This document shows, one piece after another, positions 51,974-61,258 of a stretch of DNA of 64,000 nt. The number at the start of each line of letters is the position of its first letter. Within the stretch, counting starts at the first letter, position 1. The DNA comes from Synergistaceae bacterium (GTDB taxonomy: Bacteria > Synergistota > Synergistia > Synergistales > Aminobacteriaceae). A model generated the notes under the pieces. It searched no databases. It had not been told where the DNA came from and saw only the letters and a list, made by a program, of their open reading frames with translations. Both the position numbers and the translations under genes were made by a program. Location of the stretch: assembly GCA_018436725.1 (NCBI GenBank), contig JAHDKT010000056.1, forward strand, positions 1 to 64,000, given 5' to 3'.

Positions 51974-52810
51974 GTGATTCCATTTACGAAAATGCAGGGC
52001 AACGGCAACGACTTCATTGTACTTGACAACATGTCGGGCCAGTATCCGGCGGAATTCCTTTCCAGGGCGGCCGTTTCGTACTGCAGAAGGCGTCAGTCCC
52101 TCGGGGCTGACGGTGTGCTTGTGGCGGAAACCTCTTCGGAGGCGGACTTCACCATGCGCCTTTTCAATGCCGACGGCAGCGAAGGGGAAATGTGCGGGAA
52201 CGGTGCCCGGTGCATCGCCCGGTATGCCTTTGAAAAGAACATCGCGGGCAGGATCCAGCGTTTTTCCACCCTTGCGGGCATTATGGAGGCAACGGTGGAT
52301 TCACCCTTTGTCGATCTCCGGATGGGAACCGTCTCCCTTGAGGGAGGGTGGTTCAACCGGCCTCTCTCCGTGGCCGGAGAGACGTTTCAGGCCTCTTTTC
52401 TCCGGGTGGGCGTTCCCCACGCTGTCCTGTTCTGTGAAACGGAACCGTCCCGGGAGCGCATGGTCCAGGTGGGAAGGACGGTCCGCCACGACAGGAACCT
52501 CTTCCCCGACGGCGCGAACGTGAATTTTGTCTTCGGGGACGGTGAGGCGGCCATACGGTCCGTTACCTATGAGAGAGGAGTGGAGGATCTCACCGATTCC
52601 TGCGGTACCGGATCCACCGCGTCCGCAATCTGCCGGCTTCTCCGGAACGGCCATCCGTACCGTCCCGTCGCCGTAGTGGACGTGATCAACCCCGGCGGGG
52701 TGAACACGGTGACCCTCTCCTTCGGACAGGATGGAATGACAGTGGAAGCCTCCCTGAAGGGACGGACCGTTATCGTGGCCGAAGGCTTTCTAACGGAGGA
52801 ATCCGAATAA
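51974..52810 (+). CDS. dapF: Diaminopimelate epimerase
   Basis: A 278-residue DapF that converts LL- to meso-diaminopimelate. Both catalytic cysteines are present, one in EMCGNGARC and the other in SCGTGSTAS. The N-terminal KMQGNGNDF motif is intact. It starts at GTG 51974 behind GGGGGAG. Its product feeds both lysA and peptidoglycan synthesis. It is divergent from metH. Confidence 0.96.
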   Translation: MIPFTKMQGNGNDFIVLDNMSGQYPAEFLSRAAVSYCRRRQSLGADGVLVAETSSEADFTMRLFNADGSEGEMCGNGARCIARYAFEKNIAGRIQRFSTLAGIMEATVDSPFVDLRMGTVSLEGGWFNRPLSVAGETFQASFLRVGVPHAVLFCETEPSRERMVQVGRTVRHDRNLFPDGANVNFVFGDGEAAIRSVTYERGVEDLTDSCGTGSTASAICRLLRNGHPYRPVAVVDVINPGGVNTVTLSFGQDGMTVEASLKGRTVIVAEGFLTEESE

Positions 52811-52901
52811 ATTAATGTTATAATCAGAATGGAGAACATCGTGTGAAGAAATTTCACACTCGGCCGCCCTTCCGGGCGGGAGAAAAGGAGGTCCTGATAC
52901 C

Positions 52902-55900
52902 ATGGGAAAGAAAAAGATGATAGGGCTGTTTCTGGTTGTCGGCCTGGCCGGATTGGTTCTCATAGGAGCCAGTATGGATTTCGCCGGGGATCTCGTGGTC
53001 CGGGAGGCCACCAAGGCGGTGAAGGAAATGCTCGGCGCCGAGCTGACCGTGGACGGCATATCCGGCAACCCCGTCAAGGGATTCACCACGGGGAAGATCA
53101 GCCTCGTAAAGGAGGGAAAACCCCTCTTTTCCGCCGGTTTTCTCGTGGTCAAGCTCAACCTCATGTCCCTTCTCTCGAAGTCTCCGAAGCTGAGCGTGGT
53201 CTCGGTGGGTGGAGTAACCACCGATGCCGACGCCCTGGCGGAGCAGATCTCCCGGATCAGCTTCGAGGGCGGCGGCGAAGGGGAGATCCCGGTGGAGACG
53301 GTCCGTCTCGTGGACAGCACCGTGACGTCGAAATGGGCGAAGGCGGACATCACCAGCCTCGGTCTGTCGTTTTCGGGCAAGGATATCGACGCAGACCTTG
53401 ACCTTGCCGTCAACGGCGTTCCCATCAAGGGAAAGACTGCCGTCCTGGTGGACGGAAAGGCTGTGGACGTAAAATCCATGGCGCTGAACGTGGGGAAAGG
53501 CTCCGTTTCGGCCTCGGGAAAAGTTTCCCCACGTCTTGCCGTGAGCGGTGCCATGAAGGATCTGGACCTGAAGGAGCTCATCGCCTTCTGGCCGGTGGTT
53601 CCCTCAGACGGTTTTGATGGAAAGGTGTCCCTCAACTTCCGGGGCGAGGGTGAATGGAATGCCCCGTCCCTCGCGGGAGACATTGATTACAGCGGAAAAT
53701 CCGTTCTCGGCTATCCCGTGGACAGCGTCCGGGCCAAGTGGGCTCTCGGCGCCGACAAGCTTTCCGTTACCGACCTTGACGCCCGCGTCCTCGCCATGCC
53801 CCTTTCCGGAGGCATGAGCCTCGCCTTCGCTCCCGGAAAACCCCCGGTGCTTGACCTTGATCTCGCGGGGACGTCCATCAAGGTTGCCGAGCTGAAGAAG
53901 CTCTATCCGGACATGGGCGACCTTTCCGGCGAAATCGACAAGTTCACGGTGAAGCTCTCCGGGGCCGCGGATGCGCTGAACGGCACGGTGGAGTTCAGCG
54001 CTCCCGCCCTGGGCGCCTTCGGCTACAGCGTCACCAACTCGGCGGCCCAGGTGAAGATCAATCCCAATGCGGCAACGGTGAGTGCGAAGAGCAATTTCGA
54101 AGGAGCACCCATCACGGCCCAGGGAACGGTTACCGACTACATGACTTCCCCGAAGCTGAATCTCACCGGCAATCTCCGGTCCTTCAACCTCGCGAAGGCG
54201 GCTGCCCTTGTCCCTGATCTGAAGAACCTCGCCCTCGCCGGGACGGTGAATGCCGACGTGACCGTCAAGGGAACCGCTGCCGTTCCAGAGATCACCGGAA
54301 AGGCATGGAGCGACAAGCTCACCGCCATGAAAGAGACGGTGGAGGCACCGGCGGTTTCCTTCGCCCTCAAAGGCAAGGCGGTCAACATTACCGGCGCGTC
54401 GGCCAAGTGGAGAGGCTCCTCCCTTTCAGGATCGGGAACGGTGGGAGGAGACGGGAAGCTGAACCTCAAGGCCTCTCTTGCGAACCTCCAGCCCGGTGCC
54501 ATAGCGCCCTTCTACCCAGATATCGCCCAGTACAAAATCAAGGGGACGGTCACTGCGGCGGCAACCGTGACGGGAACTGCCGCCGCGCCGAAGATCGACC
54601 TGTCGCTCTCTTCCGGCTCCCTGGGAGTTCTCGACACGGCCACATTCAAGAACCTGAAGGTCGGCACCACCCTCGCGGGAGACCTGAAAGCCGTAGAGAA
54701 GGCCGATCTTGACCTCGACATCGCGGCAGGCAGCGCGGCCGTCCAGGGGATCACCCTCTCCGACCTGGCCGTGAAGCTGAAGAAAACGGGGCAGAAGATC
54801 ACCATATCCTCCGCCTCGGTGAAAAGCGGCAAAGGTTCCATTACCGGTTCCGGGAGTGTCACCCTAGGAGCGAAGAAAGGCGATGAAGGCACCCTCGACC
54901 TTGCCGCGAAGATCTCCGGGGCCGACCTCGGCTTCCTCGCGGGCGCCGGAGGGATCGACATGCCTCTCGGAGGAGTGGTGGACGGCACGGTCACCGTCAA
55001 GGGGCCCTTGTCGAACCCGGCCGTGACGGTCAAGGCATCCTCGCCGAAGGTCTCTCTTCAGGGAATGGCCGTTACCGATGTTGCCCTTGGGCTCAGCGGA
55101 AATACGAAGGAAATGAAGATAGAGGAGTTCCGTTCAAAGTTCGGGGGAGGCACTCTCGGAGCGACGGGAAACGTCAAGCTGGGAGCGGCTCCCGATGTGA
55201 CGGTGGATATCTCGGGGAAGGACCTCGACCTCGCTGCCCTCACCGCCGGAATGCCCGATGCCAAGGAACTCCGCATCGGGGGCAAGGTGAACGCCTCCTT
55301 TAAGGGGCGGTTCGCCGGCGCCTCCGGCAAGGGCGAAGGATCCATCACATCCCAGTCCCTGACGGTCATGGGCCTCAAGGCCTCTGCACTGAATTATCCC
55401 CTGGTCCTCGAGGGAAACAAGCTTTCCGGTAAGGGAGGAAGCGCCGGATTCTACGGCGGGAAGGTCTCCGGCAGCGGCTCCCTGGACATTTCGACCATGA
55501 AGTTCTCCCACAGCGCCGAACTCAGCGGCGTTGACGTCAACGGAGTCCTCCAGGACTTCACCGGAGGTCTCGGCGGAAAAGTCACCGGTCTTGCCCAGGG
55601 ATCGGCCAACGTCTCCGGAACCCTCGCCCCCAAGTTCGCCCTGTCGGGCAAGGGGAGCGCCAAGATCGGCGAAGGGGCCGTCTCCGGGTTCACGGGACTG
55701 GATATCGTGACGAAGCTCCACGGTGTCAGCGGGATCAGATACACGGAGGTCACCGCTCCCTTCCGTCTCGAAACGGGACGCATCATTCTCGAAAAGGGAA
55801 CGAAGGCGACGGCACCCAAGAACGACCCCCTTTACAGGTTCCTTACCGCGGAGGGACCCGTCGGCCCCAAGGGAGCCCTCAAGCTCCTGGTGGCGGGGAA

Positions 55901-56330
55901 CGTGAATATCCAGATCATCAACGCCCTTGCCGGCGGAGCCTTGGGCGGCCTGACGGCGGGATCCCTGGAGGATGCCCTGAAGGGTGTTCTCGGAGGTGCC
56001 CAGAAAGGAATGGAAAAGGCGGACTTCCGGGATATCTCCCTGTCCGTGGGCGGTACAGTGGAGAAGCCTTCCGTTTCAAACCTGAAGGTGGCCCCGGGTG
56101 CGCAGCAGCCCGCCGCCCCCGCCCAGAAACCGGCAGAACAGCCCCAGGCGCCGAAGACTCCCGAACAGGCCATTCTTGAAAAGATAATCAAGCCTGCGGA
56201 AAAACCGGCTCCTGCTCCCGTGCCCGCTCCCGCTCCCACTCCGGCCCCGGCCCCAAAGCCCAAGCCCGAGGAGCCGAAAAAACCGGAGGACATCCTGAAG
56301 GAAAAACTCCTCGAATCCATCTTCAAGTAA
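52902..56330 (+). CDS. AsmA/TamB-like repeat protein of the cell envelope
   Basis: A 1142-residue protein anchored by one N-terminal membrane segment (about residues 6-24). The rest is a long series of short amphipathic beta-strand repeats (recurring patterns such as LNLTGNLRS, GTVTAAATVTG and DVTVDISGKDLDL), then a proline-alanine-lysine-rich tail (about 1070-1130) and a short C-terminal helix. This is the plan of AsmA/TamB/YhdP-type repeating-beta-groove proteins, which bridge inner and outer membranes and move lipids. AAAGGAGGTCC precedes the ATG. The outer-membrane end is not identifiable, and there is no TamA/BamA gene next to it. Confidence 0.8.
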   Translation: MGKKKMIGLFLVVGLAGLVLIGASMDFAGDLVVREATKAVKEMLGAELTVDGISGNPVKGFTTGKISLVKEGKPLFSAGFLVVKLNLMSLLSKSPKLSVVSVGGVTTDADALAEQISRISFEGGGEGEIPVETVRLVDSTVTSKWAKADITSLGLSFSGKDIDADLDLAVNGVPIKGKTAVLVDGKAVDVKSMALNVGKGSVSASGKVSPRLAVSGAMKDLDLKELIAFWPVVPSDGFDGKVSLNFRGEGEWNAPSLAGDIDYSGKSVLGYPVDSVRAKWALGADKLSVTDLDARVLAMPLSGGMSLAFAPGKPPVLDLDLAGTSIKVAELKKLYPDMGDLSGEIDKFTVKLSGAADALNGTVEFSAPALGAFGYSVTNSAAQVKINPNAATVSAKSNFEGAPITAQGTVTDYMTSPKLNLTGNLRSFNLAKAAALVPDLKNLALAGTVNADVTVKGTAAVPEITGKAWSDKLTAMKETVEAPAVSFALKGKAVNITGASAKWRGSSLSGSGTVGGDGKLNLKASLANLQPGAIAPFYPDIAQYKIKGTVTAAATVTGTAAAPKIDLSLSSGSLGVLDTATFKNLKVGTTLAGDLKAVEKADLDLDIAAGSAAVQGITLSDLAVKLKKTGQKITISSASVKSGKGSITGSGSVTLGAKKGDEGTLDLAAKISGADLGFLAGAGGIDMPLGGVVDGTVTVKGPLSNPAVTVKASSPKVSLQGMAVTDVALGLSGNTKEMKIEEFRSKFGGGTLGATGNVKLGAAPDVTVDISGKDLDLAALTAGMPDAKELRIGGKVNASFKGRFAGASGKGEGSITSQSLTVMGLKASALNYPLVLEGNKLSGKGGSAGFYGGKVSGSGSLDISTMKFSHSAELSGVDVNGVLQDFTGGLGGKVTGLAQGSANVSGTLAPKFALSGKGSAKIGEGAVSGFTGLDIVTKLHGVSGIRYTEVTAPFRLETGRIILEKGTKATAPKNDPLYRFLTAEGPVGPKGALKLLVAGNVNIQIINALAGGALGGLTAGSLEDALKGVLGGAQKGMEKADFRDISLSVGGTVEKPSVSNLKVAPGAQQPAAPAQKPAEQPQAPKTPEQAILEKIIKPAEKPAPAPVPAPAPTPAPAPKPKPEEPKKPEDILKEKLLESIFK

Positions 56331-56345
56331 TAGACAACAGACCAC

Positions 56346-56371
56346 AGGGGGAGGCGAAAGCCTCCCCCTTT
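56346..56371 (+). terminator. Terminator after the AsmA/TamB-like gene
   Basis: A perfect 10-bp stem (56346-56355 with 56360-56369), GAAA loop, ending in TTTCC. Confidence 0.8.
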
Positions 56372-56477
56372 CCTGCACACCCCCTGGCGATACACCGCCC
56401 CTGTACGTTCAGCCGGAGATATAATACGAGAAAAAAGGCCGGTTTCCCTTATCCGGTGGAAAAGGCGGAGTGAGAGC

Positions 56478-58355
56478 ATGAACCTTTCCCAGGTTTCCAT
56501 ATCTGTCATTATTCTCGTGACCATGTTTTTCTTTCTGTGGGGCCGGTTCCGCCATGACATGGTGGCTCTGGGAGCCCTTATTGCCGGAGTTTTTTCCGGA
56601 CTCATACCGGGGAACGAAGCCTTCGCCGGCTTCGGTCATCCTGCCGTGATCACCGTCATCGCAGTCCTCATCCTGAGCCGGGGAATCCAGACCACGGGAG
56701 CGGTGGATGCCCTTGTCGGAAAGACACTTCCCCCCGAGGCGGGCCCGGGACTGAGCATTCTCGCCTTCACTGGGCTGGCGGCTTTGCTCTCAGGCTTCAT
56801 GAACAACGTGGGCGCTCTTGCCCTTCTCATGCCCGCCGCTCTTCAGACCGCGAAAAAACAGGGACTTCCCCCGGGCAAAATCCTCATGCCCCTTGCCTTC
56901 GGTTCAATTCTCGGCGGGACGACCACCCTCATCGGGACTCCGCCGAACCTCATTATTTCCGGCTTCCGTGACCGGGCCGGTCTCGGTGTCTTTTCAATGT
57001 TTGACTTCACGCCTGTGGGTGCCGTCGTGGCGTTCTTCGGCGTCCTCTTCGTGGGGCTTCTGGGATGGCGTCTTGTTCCGAACCGGGAACGCCAGGAAGG
57101 ATCAGGTTTTGATACGGGAGCCTATCTCAGCGAAGTCCGAATTCCGGAAGGCAGTTCTTCGGCAGGCAAAAGACTGAGAGCGGTGGAGGGAATGCTGGAC
57201 GAGGCGGACGCCCAGATCGTGGGCATGGTGCGGGGGGATGTTCACGTGGTGGCGCCCGATCCGGGCTATGTTCTCAGGGAAGGGGACATCCTTGTGATCG
57301 AGGCGGAACCCGAATCGCTCGCATCCGTCCTATCAACTGCCGGTCTCAGGCTCGAGGAGGATGTGAGCCCCGAAGAGGAAGAAAAGAAAGCCGGGGAGCG
57401 GCGGAGACAGAGTTTTGACATGTACCGGTTCAGACCGGAGCGGTCGGACGGCGGCAAAAAGGAGGGGGAGAAAGACGGGAATGAGCGGGAAGTTGCCGAT
57501 GAGACTGGTGTCCGCGAACTTGTGGCCCTGCCGGGTTCACCTCTCTCGGGGCTCTCAGCCACAGACCTTCGCCTCCGTACGCGCTACGGCATCAACCTGC
57601 TGGCCCTGTCGCGAAAAGGCGCCCGTTCGCTGACCCGGCTCCGCACCACCGCAATCCGCCCGGGAGACGTGCTCCTGGTGCAGGGATCCCCTGACGCACT
57701 TTCCGCCTTTGCATCGGAGTATGACTGCCTTCCCCTCGCTTCAAGAGACATCAGGGTTCCGAAGAAAGGGGAGGCCTTCATCGCCTCCTTTGTCATGGGA
57801 GCCTCCGTTCTGCTCGCCGCTTTCGGCGTAGTCCCGGCCGCAGTGGCCTTCTCGGCGGGGGCCCTCGTCTTCGTTCTGCTCCGGATCGTGCCCCCCGGGT
57901 CAGTCTGTTCTGCGGTGGACTGGCCGGTGGTTGTTCTCCTGGGGGCGATGCTTCCCCTGGCGGAAGCCATGGCGGATACGGGAACAGCAGATCTCATAGC
58001 GAACTTCCTCCTCGCCTCCGTGGCCAGGGGGAACCCTGTGGTCGGGCTTGTGGCCATTCTTGCGGGAACCATGATTCTTACAGATTTCATGAACAATGCA
58101 GCTACCGCAGCAGTTATGGGGCCCATTGCGATCAGCGCTGCGGCGGGCCTGGGCGTGAAACCGGATCCCTTCCTCATGGCGGTCGCAATCGGCGCTTCCT
58201 GTGCCTTCCTGACGCCGATAGGACACCAGAACAACACCCTCATCCTCGGCCCCGGAGGCTTTTCCTTCAGCGATTACTGGAAGATGGGACTGCCCACGGA
58301 CCTCCTCGTCATCGCCGTTTCTGTTCCCATGCTCCTGCTGGTCTGGCCCCTGTGA
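56478..58355 (+). CDS. SLC13/DASS-type transporter with TrkA-C domains
   Basis: A 625-residue transporter. The first membrane half (about 5-200) has FMNNVGALALLMP and GGTTTLIGTPPN. A cytoplasmic insert (about 205-415) contains two TrkA-C-like domains (VEGMLDEADAQIVGMVRG and LSGLSATDLRLRTRYGI). The second half has a matching DFMNNAATAAVMGP and TPIGHQNN. The paired motifs are the substrate and Na+ sites of the divalent anion/Na+ symporter group. Solutes include dicarboxylates, sulfate and others; none can be assigned. The insert may gate transport with a nucleotide ligand. GGCGGAG precedes the ATG. Confidence 0.88.
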   Translation: MNLSQVSISVIILVTMFFFLWGRFRHDMVALGALIAGVFSGLIPGNEAFAGFGHPAVITVIAVLILSRGIQTTGAVDALVGKTLPPEAGPGLSILAFTGLAALLSGFMNNVGALALLMPAALQTAKKQGLPPGKILMPLAFGSILGGTTTLIGTPPNLIISGFRDRAGLGVFSMFDFTPVGAVVAFFGVLFVGLLGWRLVPNRERQEGSGFDTGAYLSEVRIPEGSSSAGKRLRAVEGMLDEADAQIVGMVRGDVHVVAPDPGYVLREGDILVIEAEPESLASVLSTAGLRLEEDVSPEEEEKKAGERRRQSFDMYRFRPERSDGGKKEGEKDGNEREVADETGVRELVALPGSPLSGLSATDLRLRTRYGINLLALSRKGARSLTRLRTTAIRPGDVLLVQGSPDALSAFASEYDCLPLASRDIRVPKKGEAFIASFVMGASVLLAAFGVVPAAVAFSAGALVFVLLRIVPPGSVCSAVDWPVVVLLGAMLPLAEAMADTGTADLIANFLLASVARGNPVVGLVAILAGTMILTDFMNNAATAAVMGPIAISAAAGLGVKPDPFLMAVAIGASCAFLTPIGHQNNTLILGPGGFSFSDYWKMGLPTDLLVIAVSVPMLLLVWPL

Positions 58356-58367
58356 AGCCATGGATAA

Positions 58368-58393
58368 AGGGGGGAGGCTCGAGCCTCCCCCCT
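58368..58393. terminator. Bidirectional terminator between convergent genes
   Basis: A perfect 11-bp stem (58368-58378 with 58383-58393), TCGA loop. On the minus strand it is followed by TTATCC. It separates the SLC13-type gene from glgC. Confidence 0.8.
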
Positions 58394-58408
58394 GATGGTT
58401 CACAATCT

Positions 58409-59719
58409 TCAGCTGAAACTTGACCAGTCGAAGCCTTCCTTTGGGTTTTCGATGGATTTCCTGAGCTGCATTTTCGGCATTCCCACCACGATGATGCCCG
58501 ATCCGGGGTCCACGGTGTACCGTTCCCGGTCATGCTCCTCGTCGTAGCCCATGACCGTGTTGGGGGGGATGATGTTGTGGCTGTCGATGATTACCCGCCG
58601 CAGCCTGCAGTTTTCTCCCACCACGACACCTTCGCCGATGATGGACTCCTCCACAGAGGAGCCGGGCATGATGACGCAGTTCCGGGACAGTACCGATGAT
58701 TCCACGGTGGATCCCAGCACCCTGCTGCCTTCGGCGGACAGGGTACTCTGCACGTTGCAGGTGTAGCCCTTCACGGGGCAGACGTAGGAGGGGGGATCGG
58801 CATAGGAAACAGTCCGTATGGGCCACTGGGGGTTGTAGAAGGTCATCTCCGAGTCGTGCTTCAGAAGGTCCATGTGGGCGTCCCAGTAGGCCCGGATAGT
58901 ACCCACGTCCTTCCAGTAGGGCTTGTCCTCCCTCCAGAAGGATGATGTTTCCTTTCCCGGAAGAACGTTGGTGGAGAAGTCATAGGCAAAGATCCTGGAT
59001 GTCCCGACGAGCTTCGGGATGATGTCTCTGCCGAAGTCGTGGCTCGTTGGCAGTTTGGCGTCTTCGATAAGGGATTCTTCGAGGATCTCCCGTTCGAAGA
59101 TGTAGTTGCCCATGGAAACGTAGGTGAAGCCGGGGTTGCCCGGAATCTCGGGAGGATTCTCCGGTTTTTCCACAAATCCCACGATCCGTCCGGCTGCGTC
59201 AGTATCAATGCAGCCGAAGGCTGATGCTTCAGATGTCGGAACCACGTTGGCCGCCACGGTGATGTCCGCTTCCTTGCTGATGTGGTAGGCCAGCATCTGG
59301 TCCACGTCCATCTTGTAAATGTGATCCGCTGCGAAGATGGCCACCCGGTCCGCATCGTAGAGGGTCACGAGATGGAGGTTCTGGTAGACGGCGTCCGCCG
59401 TTCCCTGGAACCAGTGCTCGCCTCTCCACATCTGGGCCGGCACCAGGGTGATGAAGAAATCACGGCCCCGGAGGGCGCCTCCGAACTGCCAGCCCCGTTC
59501 GATGTGTTCGTTCAGGGACTGGCTTTTGAACTGGACAAGAACATAAATGGAAAAAATGCCGCTGTTGACGAGGTTCGAGAGCGCAAAATCCACGATCCTG
59601 TATTTTGCCGCAAAGTGGACCGCGGGCTTTGCCCTGTACTTGGTCAGAGGCATGAGCCGTTCACCTTTGCCTCCCGCCAGGACGATGCCCAGGGTGCGGC
59701 CGTACTTGCCTACCTGCAT
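58409..59719 (-). CDS. glgC: Glucose-1-phosphate adenylyltransferase
   Basis: A 436-residue ADP-glucose pyrophosphorylase. The N-terminal nucleotidyltransferase has LAGGKGERLMPLT and AKPAVHFAAKYRIVDF; FVEKP is further on. A left-handed beta-helix follows (GSTVESSVLSRNC, GEGVVVGENC). It makes ADP-glucose, the donor for glycogen synthase, and is normally under allosteric control. It is the last gene of the minus-strand glucan operon; glgA ends 70 bases upstream. Confidence 0.96.
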   Translation of the reverse strand: MQVGKYGRTLGIVLAGGKGERLMPLTKYRAKPAVHFAAKYRIVDFALSNLVNSGIFSIYVLVQFKSQSLNEHIERGWQFGGALRGRDFFITLVPAQMWRGEHWFQGTADAVYQNLHLVTLYDADRVAIFAADHIYKMDVDQMLAYHISKEADITVAANVVPTSEASAFGCIDTDAAGRIVGFVEKPENPPEIPGNPGFTYVSMGNYIFEREILEESLIEDAKLPTSHDFGRDIIPKLVGTSRIFAYDFSTNVLPGKETSSFWREDKPYWKDVGTIRAYWDAHMDLLKHDSEMTFYNPQWPIRTVSYADPPSYVCPVKGYTCNVQSTLSAEGSRVLGSTVESSVLSRNCVIMPGSSVEESIIGEGVVVGENCRLRRVIIDSHNIIPPNTVMGYDEEHDRERYTVDPGSGIIVVGMPKMQLRKSIENPKEGFDWSSFS

Positions 59720-59789
59720 GGAGCATACCCCCTTCGGCTGTTTGGGAATGTCGGTTCGAAGATTCTTTCCCTTCCGTGGCGGACAGCCG

Positions 59790-61253
59790 TCACAGGAGAA
59801 GGGATTCGTACAGTTTTTTATAGAGAGGGGCCGACCGGTTCCATGAAAAATCGGCGTTCATGCCCCTCAGGGAGAGTAGTTGCATGGAATCCTTGTCCCG
59901 GAAGACCTCCATGGCCCTGGCGACGGCTTCAAGGAGGTCTTCGGGGGTGTACCCGGAGAAGAGAAAGCCGTTTCCTCCGGGAGTGCCGAGTTCAAAGACG
60001 GTGTCCCTCAGGCCGCCTGCGGCCCTTACAATGGGTACAGTGCCGTACCTGAGGGAAATGAGCTGGGACAGCCCGCAGGGTTCGAATCTCGAAGGCATGA
60101 GGAAAAAATCACCCCCGGCGTATGCCAGGTGGGCCAGAGGCTCATCATAGCCCCTGAAGACGAACACCGAACCGGGAAAACGGGCGGCTGCGCTGTCGGC
60201 TGCTTCTTCGTATTCGGTCTGCCCCGAGCCGACGAGAAAAAGACGGCAGTTCATTCCGACGAGCTCTTCAAGGGCGGGCAGAAGGATGGAAAAACCTTTC
60301 TGTTCCACCATTCTTCCAACGGAAACCAGCAGGGGACGCCCGTCGTCCTTCCAGCCCGCTCTTTCAAGCAGTTTCTTTTTGCAGGCGGTTTTCCCCGACA
60401 GATTGTCGGGAGAATACCGTTCCGGAAGAAGAGGGTCCGTCCGGGGGTCCCAGTACCGGTCGTCAAGACCGTTCAGTATTCCGGAGACCTTGCCGGAAAG
60501 GCTCTTCAGAAGCCCTCCCAGTCCCTCTCCGCCTTCCTCCGTGAGAATTTCCTCCGCGTAGCCCGGGCTGACTGTGGTAATCGCATCGCAGGAAACCAGG
60601 GCTCCTTTCATCAGGTTGGCCATGCCGAAGTACTCCATGCCTTCCACCCGGGCGGCCTCGTTCCGAATACCCCAGTCGCCCAGGGATTCAAGGGAAAGGA
60701 GCCCCTGGTGGGCCAGATTGTGGATGGTGAAGACGGTTTTGCAGACATCTCCTGATGACCCGAAGTGGATATGCCACTTCAGGGCCGCCGGAAGAGGGGC
60801 GGTTCCCCAGTCGTGGCAGTGGATTATGTCGGGCTTCCACAGGGTCGCAGAGGGGAGATCCAGGGCGGCGAGGGACAGAAAGAGGAACGGAGTGACCGAA
60901 TCAGGGGTCAGCTCCCGGGGGTAGACGGTTTTGCCGAAAAGGGAAGGCTCTTCCAGCAGGTAGGCCACCAAGCCTTCACCGGAACATTTCCATACCGTCC
61001 CCCTGTGAATCTTCCAGCGGATGACCGCCTCGGCCTTCCTGGAGAGCCTCGAAAGGGAGAAACCCAGTTCTCTCGCCCTGTCGAGCACCCCTTCCCAGGC
61101 CGGGGTGAGCAGCCTGCAGTCAGTCCCGCTGTCGCGAAGCGCCGCGGGAAGGGACCCGGCCACGTCGCCCAGCCCGCCCACCTTGCTGAAGGGCACGGCT
61201 TCGGGGCTGACGTGAAGGACTTTCGGCGTTCTTCCTCCCTGGACTGCGGTCAT
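59790..61253 (-). CDS. glgA: Glycogen (starch) synthase, ADP-glucose type
   Basis: A 487-residue GT5 glycosyltransferase. The ADP-glucose-binding KVGGLGDVAG lies at about 23-32, HCHDW follows, and the C-terminal PSRFEPCGLSQLISLRYGT is intact. I start at ATG 61253, behind GGGGG, so it begins within six bases of the glgP stop. It extends alpha-1,4-glucan chains using ADP-glucose from GlgC. Confidence 0.95.
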   Translation of the reverse strand: MTAVQGGRTPKVLHVSPEAVPFSKVGGLGDVAGSLPAALRDSGTDCRLLTPAWEGVLDRARELGFSLSRLSRKAEAVIRWKIHRGTVWKCSGEGLVAYLLEEPSLFGKTVYPRELTPDSVTPFLFLSLAALDLPSATLWKPDIIHCHDWGTAPLPAALKWHIHFGSSGDVCKTVFTIHNLAHQGLLSLESLGDWGIRNEAARVEGMEYFGMANLMKGALVSCDAITTVSPGYAEEILTEEGGEGLGGLLKSLSGKVSGILNGLDDRYWDPRTDPLLPERYSPDNLSGKTACKKKLLERAGWKDDGRPLLVSVGRMVEQKGFSILLPALEELVGMNCRLFLVGSGQTEYEEAADSAAARFPGSVFVFRGYDEPLAHLAYAGGDFFLMPSRFEPCGLSQLISLRYGTVPIVRAAGGLRDTVFELGTPGGNGFLFSGYTPEDLLEAVARAMEVFRDKDSMQLLSLRGMNADFSWNRSAPLYKKLYESLLL

Positions 61254-61258
61254 GGGAA

